Part shown: in pieces, positions 56,801 to 64,000 of the stretch | How the letters are laid out: the number at the start of each line of letters is the position of its first letter | Numbering within the stretch: position 1 is the first letter of the stretch | NCBI RefSeq assembly: GCF_000002875.2 | Contig: NC_009412.2 | Location: forward strand, 5,001 to 69,000 | DNA length: 64,000 nt | Direction of reading: 5' to 3' | From: Leishmania infantum JPCM5 | Taxonomy: Eukaryota; Euglenozoa; Kinetoplastea; Trypanosomatida; Trypanosomatidae | Made by a program: the position numbers and the translations under genes | The notes under the pieces: model-generated | Database searches by the model: none | What the model was told of the DNA's origin: nothing | Seen by the model: only the letters and a program-made list of their open reading frames with translations

Positions 56801-59392
56801 CGCTCCCTTCTTCTCTGTGGTGTCGGTGAGGGCACATCCCTTTCGTCTCACTGCCCATCAGACCTCATCTCCCCTTTCCTCCTCCTCTCTCTCGCCTACT
56901 CCAATCGCACGGCCCTGCACTGCAATGCCAGAAATCAGAAAAACGAAAAGTAAGCAAGGAGAGAGGCATTTGCTTTTCAGTAGCCACACACGCACACGCA
57001 CACACACGTTGTTCGTTTTCAGGGCTCTCTCTGCGCTTGCGAGTGTGAGTGTGTGTGTGTGTGTGTGCATGCGTATGCATTTGTGAGCGTGTGTCTCTGT
57101 AAAGCACCACTGCGCGAGGTTACCGCATGTCGCTGAACTCGGAAACGGAACTCGCGAGAGTATTGCCAGACAACGCGCAACACGAATAACTTCGTTCGCG
57201 TAGAGGAGGCAGGCAGTGCCGTGTCGAGGTGGAGGCAGGGCCGTGCGTGCGCGGAGCCGTAGGGGGTGCAAACCAATGGGACGGAAACGTTCTCCTTTCA
57301 ACCGTCCTTTGTGTCTTTGCGCAAACAATACCTGCGCGGCAAGGCGGTGCGGCCCTGTCGTCGCCGCCGGAGCCGTTGCCTGCAAGCGGGCTTTCAAAAC
57401 AAAGAATGCATCTTCGTGGTTTTTCGAATGGACGCCCTCTCACCAGTTGGCAATGATGCCGAGCAGCGACGATGTGGGGACAGAGAAAGCCGGCATGAAG
57501 TGCATTCGTACTAAAAAAAAGCAACTCGGCGGGAAGGCTGTGATTGGCAAGAAGACATTCCACGAGAAGGTGCACTCGGGTTTTGGCAGGTGTGGCAAAG
57601 CCAGTCTTTGTGGCAACAGAGAAACAGGGCTGCAGGAATCCATAGCGATTAGGGAATGCACGACTCTGTGCCGTCTGAGACAGACACCAGGATGCCCTCT
57701 CCGTAAGCCATAGCGCATCAGGCGATACGGTTGAGGACGTGACTCTTTAGCCAACGGGAAGAGGAAAAAAGACAGCGCAGCTCCGAAAAGGCTTCATTTC
57801 TCATGCGAAGTTCCACATACTCACCCCAGTCGACAGGTTGGCTGCGGCGTGCGCCATCTTCACGGACGATGCCGAATAGTCCGCGATGAAACTTGCTGCA
57901 GGTGACAGGCAGTGTTCCAGCCGCTGAGCAGCCCGTCAGCCACAACTCCGCCTTCGTGCGACGCCTGTACGGCGAGTGCCCGGCATAGTACCGTGCAAGC
58001 ATCGTACGACGGGAATATCCGCCTTTTCCGAGAGGGCTACTTGATCAGTTGCGCTACCCAACACCACGAGGCGGCGGCACCAAACATGACCGGCGGCCAT
58101 GACCCGCAAGGAGAGACGTTTACGCGTCAAACATCACAGCTCTTTCGCACTAGGGGCACACCACCCATGCTCGGGGGCGGCCTCGCCGCCCTCTGCGGGA
58201 GCAGACACAGTTGTCATGGGGCAAGAAATGGCTCAGATCAAGAGGAACATGAAAGGGGCTACGAGGCGCTTGTGCCACCACAGAGGTCCACCGCGAGGAC
58301 AGCAACGACGGCAGTCCAAGCGAAACCAAGCACACCGCGATGGAGAACAACGCTAGCGGCAACAGCAGCCTCCTGTTCCCCCGCGTCGCTCTCCGCGCGT
58401 CGATCTGCCGCGGCACCTCGGTGCAAAGTCCGTGTGCTCCATGTCAGAGAGCTGGGTTGCTAAATTTGTGGGTGACAGTGTCACCCAAATGGGGAGCGCA
58501 GGAGAGGGTCACATCACAGAGTGACTGCGAATCCGCGCGAGGCTACGGTGTGTGTGTGTGTGTATACGTGTTCTCAGCCCAGCAGACAAGGAGGACGGAG
58601 AAGCAGAATGACACCTTGAGAACCACAGCGGCTCACACGCAAGGCTGGGTAGCGGTGGCGACTGAGGAAGACACCGCCGCCTTTGCCCCCGCGCAGGAAC
58701 CTGGGCGCTGCCCGCGAGGATGAAGGCGTGCAGTCCAACCGAGTGTATCTGGCGCCGACTGCGCAGCGCGTATGTAACGATGGGACGGGAAAGGACAAGA
58801 AGAGCCTGTCTGGTGCACGGCCCGATACCATGGCAGGACGGCTCGTCCCAGACACGACCGGGATGTGGCCGTAGTGCAGTGGAGTTCGGCGGACTGTGAT
58901 CGTGTATGCGTGTGCGCTTGCTCACTTGCTCGTGCTAGAGTGGCCACGTCGAAAACGAAAGAAAGTGCTTTTTGCGTCTCTGGTCTCTTCAATCTCTCTG
59001 AACTCGCGGGTGATGTGTGTGTGTGCGCGCTTTCGAGCGGAGGCGCGTTTGACGTGCACTTCTCGGCCCCTATACGCTCTTCTTCCCCACCTTAATGCCC
59101 TTGCCTTCTGAGCAGACGAAGGGCTTATGATAGTCGCGAATGCACCGCACACTCGCCTATACAGAACCGCGTGTGGGCTCTCCATTCGAGACCGAAGAGC
59201 CTCCCTTGCCACGCGTGCAGGACAGACTCGAACAGCGGTATGAAAAGCGGGCGCCGGTATCCACCCCAAATTTGCTGCTTTTTCTTTCGCATCATCATTA
59301 GAGCACTCGCACCGCTCCCCCCACATACTACAGGCCACGACAAGCGTGCGCGCCCTTTCATCTGACCGCGCTCCGTCGTCGAGAGAGGTAGA
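53856..59392. other. 5.5-kb stretch without a supported gene
   Basis: The longest gap in the window. The first 3 kb is T/C-rich with dinucleotide runs (TG-rich near 54691-54722, CA/CG-rich near 56984-57007, TG at about 57045-57069). C9A10 lies at 56606-56624. From about 57.1 to 58.9 kb the base composition becomes balanced and a minus-strand coding-like fragment appears (57718-58130). A (TG)n run lies at about 58549-58564 and a 19-base palindrome at 58469-58487. No complete gene is supported on either strand; the large minus-strand frame at 58922-60385 is antisense to the next gene. Confidence 0.5.
57718..58130 (-). pseudogene. Possible frameshifted minus-strand coding fragment
   Basis: Two minus-strand frames join near 58002-58010. 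One gives LVVLGSATDQVALSEKADIP and the other continues as MLARYYAGHSP and further on WGEYVELRMRNEAFSEL, ending in a stop at 57718. The junction reads smoothly (DIPVVR then TMLARYY), and the composition looks like protein. Just upstream on the same strand another frame (58150-58416) encodes a hydrophobic stretch like a signal anchor. The family is not recognised. If real, it is a decayed gene pointing against the + strand cluster. Confidence 0.3.
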
Positions 59393-61252
59393 ATGCCGTT
59401 CGAGCCGGTGCCAAAGAGTAAGCGAAGCTGTTCCCCCATTCGGTGGAACTCCATTCGCCTGCCGGCGAACTTGCAGGCCCTGCTCGCGGCGAGCAAGGAA
59501 CGCACATTTGCTGCGAATGTGTCCATCTTCGAGGGATTTGGCTCCTTTCACTCCGAAAATGTTGAAGACCTCATCGCGGCGGACGAGGCAACCTACAAGC
59601 CCCCTGCGCATTTTCCGGCATTTGCGAAGCGTATTCTCTCCAAGTCGGAGATTGCCCGCGCTCTGATGGCGCCTCCGGAAAACGCGGCTCACTCGACGTT
59701 GCCTAGTGGGAGCCCCACCCGAAAGCGAAGCCGCTGCGAAGCGATGCATTGCGGCGGTGCCGTTTCCTCGGTCGCACTCCGCAAGAGCCGAGTGGAGACG
59801 GCGCCGGAAGCCAACGCGTTTTCGGGGGCGGGCCACAACAACACGGACGACGTTACCGATGGCGATAGTGATCTGTGTAGTGATGAAAGCTGCTTCTCCT
59901 CCTTCTCTGTCGTCGGTGCGTGGAGCGCCTCTGCGAAGTGCCAGATACGCGAGATGGCCAACCAAGCAGTGGAGCCCTGCGAGCTGGGCAACGCTTTCCG
60001 TTCTGAGCACTTCAATATCACCCCTGCTATGGTGCTTATCAATCACGGCGCGTTTGGCGGCACCTTGGTCGGTGCTATGCTGATCAAGTGGCTCTACGAG
60101 GAGCACATGGAGGCGGAAGTGGTGCGGTTTGTGGATCGGGAGCTGCTCCCACTGATCGTATACAGCATCCGCGCTCTGAGCCGCTTCCTGCACGCCGATC
60201 CACGCCAGGTGGTGCTGCTGCCAAACGCCACTTTCGGCCTCAACTGCGCCATGCGCATGATTGTCAAGGATGACGTGGTCGCTTTTTTTGACACGGAGTA
60301 CTTGGCGGTGTACAAGATGATGTGGCTTCGCTGTGAGGAGGTCGGCGCTTCCCTGCATGAGATCTGTCTGAACAGGTTTTTGCATGACCCGGAGGTGATG
60401 GGCGACAACACCGCTCTAACGGCGGAGATCTGCCGCCAGCTACCCGCCAACTGTACGACAGTTGTACTGGACTACGTGACGTCCACAAGTGCGCTCTGCT
60501 TCCCCGTCTTTACGCACATCATTCCAGCTCTGAGGCAACGTGGCGTGCGCAAGATCATTGTCGACGGCGCTCACGCGCCGTTGCAGGTTGAGCTGGACTT
60601 CAAGGCACTGCCGCCCGAGTCGCAGCCCTCCGTCTTTGTAGGCAACTTGCACAAGTGGTTCTCCTCGCCCAAGTCAGCGGGCTTCTTCTGGGTACGGTCG
60701 GATGACGTGGCGAAGATGCACAGCGTGGTGCTCTCGCACGGAGCCGGAGAGGGCCTCCTCTCGGAGTTTATCTGGGACGGCACACGTGACTACGGCACCT
60801 ACCTATCGATTCCCGCGATTGTGGAGTTCTGGGAAAATCAGGGGCACGACCGGGTGCGGGACTACTGCTCTCACCTCTTGTCATCTGCCGCAGACATGCT
60901 CACTATCGCTTTTCACTCACGCAGGGTCGCTCGCCACGCTCCCTTCATGTCGCTGGTGGAGCTACCTGAGAAGCTGCAGGACAGCCTCATCACAGCAACA
61001 TACATCCAAGACAGCCTCCATGACATCGCCCGAGTCGAGGTGCCAGTTAAACGGATCGAGGGCCGCTACTACCTACGCATCAGCGCCTTTGTTTACAACA
61101 CCCCTGATGAGTACATCTACCTGCGCGAGGCGGTCTTGTCCGTCGCCGACAAGTGGGTGCAGTCTCCACAACGCAAGCATCTGTATGCGCAACGGCTCTC
61201 TTCTCACGCGGCCGCCACCGCCACGAATGACCAGCTCGCTGCTGTGCCGTGA
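59393..61252 (+). CDS. Isopenicillin-N-epimerase-like PLP enzyme (class V aminotransferase fold)
   Basis: 619 residues. The catalytic core (about 200-590) is of the class V aminotransferase fold. D391 in VDGAHAP should bind the pyridine nitrogen of PLP, H394 stacks near it, and K421 in NLHKWFSSP is the Schiff-base lysine. FNITPAMVLINHGAFGG marks the start of the core. The nearest named relatives are isopenicillin N epimerase-like proteins and EgtE-type enzymes, common in bacteria and fungi; the actual substrate is unknown. An extra N-terminal 190 residues, Ser/Ala-rich in the middle (about 95-160), is not part of the usual enzyme. It lies between the 5.5-kb gap and the histone gene. Confidence 0.85.
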   Translation: MPFEPVPKSKRSCSPIRWNSIRLPANLQALLAASKERTFAANVSIFEGFGSFHSENVEDLIAADEATYKPPAHFPAFAKRILSKSEIARALMAPPENAAHSTLPSGSPTRKRSRCEAMHCGGAVSSVALRKSRVETAPEANAFSGAGHNNTDDVTDGDSDLCSDESCFSSFSVVGAWSASAKCQIREMANQAVEPCELGNAFRSEHFNITPAMVLINHGAFGGTLVGAMLIKWLYEEHMEAEVVRFVDRELLPLIVYSIRALSRFLHADPRQVVLLPNATFGLNCAMRMIVKDDVVAFFDTEYLAVYKMMWLRCEEVGASLHEICLNRFLHDPEVMGDNTALTAEICRQLPANCTTVVLDYVTSTSALCFPVFTHIIPALRQRGVRKIIVDGAHAPLQVELDFKALPPESQPSVFVGNLHKWFSSPKSAGFFWVRSDDVAKMHSVVLSHGAGEGLLSEFIWDGTRDYGTYLSIPAIVEFWENQGHDRVRDYCSHLLSSAADMLTIAFHSRRVARHAPFMSLVELPEKLQDSLITATYIQDSLHDIARVEVPVKRIEGRYYLRISAFVYNTPDEYIYLREAVLSVADKWVQSPQRKHLYAQRLSSHAAATATNDQLAAVP

Positions 61253-63811
61253 AACGGGTCCGTTCGTTGTCAAGGTGTCTGCGAAGTCCTTGGCCTGGTC
61301 CCCTCTACCACGCGCAACAAGGCGTCCTACTTAGCGTAGGCCATCCTGCCGTGACACACAGAACAAGGAAGCGATGGACACGGTTTGTGAGCCACCACGC
61401 GTCCGACTGCTGCAGGGTCGATGCGCCGGTTCATTGTCCGCCTCTACGCAGCGAAGCAGCAGCCTGTTCTCGCCATCTCGCCCTTCTTTTCTTGACTGTA
61501 GAACCGTTGGCGTGGGCTGAAGCGGGGGGGAGCCAGTGACGGCGTTGTTTTCGAAGCCGTGCGGAGGCGGTGGGCGTCGTTATCCTCAACAGATGTCCTG
61601 TCGCTGAGGAGTGGTTCTGCCCTTTTGTTGACGTGTGTGTCTGTCCGCCGGCGTGTGTCTGGGTATGTGTGTTTGCCTACCACACCGGCTCCTTCTATGT
61701 TCCTTCTTCTGCTCTGCCGTTCCCCCGTCTCCCGTCTTCTTCTGCGCGACTGCGAAGGCTGAGAGTGAGCAGATGGGCACCGCTCGGTCTGGCACGTATT
61801 TCTCTATTCTCTTTTTTTAGCCAATCTGTGCTCTAGTGCTCTTTAGTGTCTCGCTGCCTCTCTCCCTGCGTGAGCCACCGGCAGGAGTGCAAGTGACGGG
61901 GACGTGGTTGCCTGCTGCATATCGTCGTCGCCCGCCTGGCACGACTTCTCCGTGCTCGTATTGACGTCATGTTGCAGTATCACATCATTCTCCCTCTACC
62001 CCCGTGCGCCTGCACCAGTGTATGTGCGCGTGCGCGTCTCACAGGCGCCCACCCGTGCACTCCAAATCGAAAAGGGAGGCGCGTGCGTGTGAAAACGAGG
62101 ATTGTGTGCCTCTCTGAGTGAAGGCGGACAGTGAGATGGGAGGGTTGAGGGAGACTTCCGAATCCTTGAGCGCTCGTTGGCAGTGATGAGGGGCCGTGCT
62201 TTCCTATGCGAGAGGGCTAGAATGTTTCCTTGTGTTGTTTCGTCCTGTTGCATCACTGACACGACACACGCCAGTCAGGAGTGTAGGCTTTTACAAGATA
62301 TGCACATCTTAATGCATTCGCACGAGCAGAAACGCACACACGCAAGCACGCGATGCCACGTTGTGCGGTGCTGTGACAAGATGCACATGTAAGTGGACAC
62401 CTCCGCTCCAGATAGAAAATTGCGCAGGCCAAGTGCTCTGTGACAACCCACAAGCTCGGACGCCACTGAAAGACCAAGATGCTGGAGGGAGCACGTGCTC
62501 ATTCGTGTCTCTGGTCGGCTTCTTCCGGCCGTCCTTTTCTTTCCTCATTCCTGTTTCCGCCGCTCACCCTTCTGTTCTCGAAGCCCCACCAGCGCGCTCC
62601 CACCCACCGCTCAGCCTCCCTCTTCTGTACTGCGCTCGCGCTTGTCACGTGTGTGTTCTTCTCCCCGACGTATCGGTGCGTTGTCTCTTTCCCTCAACGC
62701 CTTTTTCGCCCACATGCTCACTCCTAAAAGGAGAGCCCGCCTTGTCCGCGCATGCGCGCGCCCATCCCGGTGAGAGGTGAAGGCAGATGGCGTTGCGGGG
62801 ACGGCGCACGAGAAGAGACAGAGAGAAGGCGATTGGTCAGGTGTGTGGGGGAGGGGGGACGGAGGGCGGTAGGCGCTCTTCTTCAGGTACGGAGAACACG
62901 ATCTACAGCGCCTAATGCGAGGTCACGCGGAGGGTTGTTGAGAAAGGAGCGACGGCGGTGGAAAGCGGCAGCCCAGCCGCTAATACACACATTCGCATCA
63001 CCACCCACACTGGAGAAGGGAGGGCAACGCAACCGATTTAACATTTGCATTTGAGAAGCCGGTTCACGGGAAAGCAGTCGCTTCGACGAGTCGATCTTTT
63101 GCGCGTGAGGATGCCGTGCGCGGCGATGACGTGCTGCCTTCCGCTGCACTTTGCGTCTTCCCTTCCGGTCTCGAGTTCCTATGCGGAGGTGTTACTCCAT
63201 CAGCCATCCCCCACGCCTGTGAGTGCGACATCGTTCCTTGAAGCCATGCGGTGGACGCCACGCCGTCTCGGCTGCCTGCCCCTTACGATGCGCCATTCCG
63301 TCCTTTTACGAGCCACGGCGCCCGCATTGTCCCTCTAGCAACGCGCAGACGTGGGCGGCACCGTTGCTGCCCATTCTAGTGCGCTTCTAGTACTGCCGCA
63401 CATATGCGAGCCAAGAGACTCGCAGCAAAATGCGGGTGCTCCTGTTTTTTTCTTCCCGCGTGCATATGGGCACATCCCAGTCTCCCCGCTTTGTTCTCCT
63501 CTTCAGTGACTGACAAGCCTCCACCCAATTTCTCTCCCCTCGTTGCTCCTTTCTGCCCTTACTCACGTCTGCTCTACACTTTTCCCACTGTCACCGCGTC
63601 GTTCTCCCATCGTCAACGCTGCCCTCCTTCTTACTTTTCCGGTTTCATGCGTCGCATCGTTCGACGCACGCATTTTGAATCAACCAGTTCTCGTGAACTC
63701 GTTCCTTGGTGCCGCCTCTGCCCTCCTGTTATATATATATATATTTCGACCTCCGCTCCAACCTCAACAACATCTCACACCCCTTTCCTGTCTTGTCTCT
63801 TCCCGTCCAAC
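61253..63811. other. Intergenic/5' flank of the histone H2B variant gene
   Basis: 2.56 kb without a supported gene. Short TG/CA-rich patches, several CT-rich runs, and a TA array at 63730-63746. The last AG before the histone ATG is at 63685-63686, giving a predicted 5' UTR of at least 125 bases. Confidence 0.55.
63730..63746 (+). repeat. TA dinucleotide repeat in the histone 5' UTR
   Basis: A run of TA units, rare in this GC-rich genome, 66 bases before the histone start. It would be in the transcribed leader, since no AG follows it before the ATG. Confidence 0.8.
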
Positions 63812-64000
63812 ATGCCTCCGACCAAGGGTGGAAAGCGTCCGATCCCGCTGGGGGGTAAGGGCAAGGGCAAGCGCTCGGCGGGTAAGGCACCCAAGTCAGG
63901 CGATGATCAAAAGCGCCGCCACAACCACAAACGCAGCCAGCACTGGGACCTGTACATCCACCGCGCTCTGCGCCGCTTCTTTAAGCGCGGCACGCTGAGC
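63812..64000 (+). CDS. H2BV: Histone H2B variant (H2B.V), 5' part only
   Basis: The first 63 residues; the gene runs off the window and has no stop. The Gly/Lys-rich N-terminal tail (PPTKGGKRPIPLGGKGKGKR) followed by SQHWDLYIHRALRRFF fits an H2B fold start, with a longer tail than canonical Leishmania H2B (which reads SWNVYIHRSLK at the same place). In T. brucei, H2B.V pairs with H2A.Z and marks transcription start regions. The matching position next to an ORC1-HemAC-beta 3 gene order in L. major supports the variant call. Divergence from the canonical histone is visible already in the first helix. Confidence 0.88.
   Translation, partial: MPPTKGGKRPIPLGGKGKGKRSAGKAPKSGDDQKRRHNHKRSQHWDLYIHRALRRFFKRGTLS

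Noticed and set aside
58922..60385. 487-codon minus-strand open frame
   Set aside because: It overlaps most of the first half of the isopenicillin-N-epimerase-like gene, which has clear catalytic motifs on the + strand. The antisense frame has no motif.
1..64000. tRNA, rRNA, spliced-leader RNA genes, CRISPR arrays and telomere repeats
   Set aside because: I looked for tRNA B-box-like sequence, TTAGGG arrays and regularly spaced repeats by eye and saw none. Small nucleolar RNAs cannot be excluded this way.

Overview
The window looks like nuclear DNA of a trypanosomatid, almost certainly a Leishmania or a close relative. Every gene I can support is on the + strand and none has an intron. Start codons follow pyrimidine tracts with an AG, as expected for trans-splicing of a polycistronic transcript. 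The protein set (ORC1/CDC6-like protein, haem-containing adenylate cyclase, proteasome beta 3, RPB9, histone H2B variant) matches, from memory and unchecked, the left end of chromosome 28 in L. major. The species cannot be told from what I see.

Layout. 1-2.1 kb: no convincing + strand gene, only short and frame-broken minus-strand ORFs (subtelomeric or strand-boundary DNA). 2.1-16.4 kb: a methyltransferase-like protein with a mitochondrial-type N-terminus, a small NTF2-like protein, ORC1/CDC6, a PPR-like protein, the flagellar DRC2/CCDC65 homologue, a FIST-domain protein and an unknown protein. 17.0-23.2 kb: a 2062-residue protein with ankyrin repeats, IQ motifs and four blocks of membrane segments. 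24.2-24.9 kb: a broken diaminopimelate epimerase (dapF) pseudogene that no open reading frame reveals. 26.1-28.1 kb: a globin-coupled adenylate cyclase that appears to carry two globin folds, followed by a SIDER-like repeat. 29.2-33.8 kb: a 77-residue membrane protein, proteasome beta 3, RPB9 and a four-segment membrane protein. 34.6-39.0 kb: a 1461-residue fusion of an EEP-fold hydrolase, a degenerate acyl-CoA-synthetase-like domain and a pantothenate kinase. 41.0-53.9 kb: an MFSD1-like transporter, an RRM protein, an LRR dual-specificity phosphatase, an Mpv17-like protein and an unknown serine-rich protein. 53.9-59.4 kb: 5.5 kb without a supported gene. 59.4 kb to the end: an isopenicillin-N-epimerase-like PLP enzyme and the start of the histone H2B variant gene, cut off by the window edge.

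The genes do not form one pathway. As usual in these organisms, neighbours share a transcript but not a function, and expression is probably set by untranslated regions. The long gaps are rich in pyrimidine tracts, dinucleotide repeats and homopolymers. The observations most worth following are the dapF pseudogene, the tandem globin domains on the cyclase, the three-domain pantothenate kinase fusion with a probably dead middle domain, and the ankyrin-IQ-four-repeat channel-like protein with unorthodox pore sequences.
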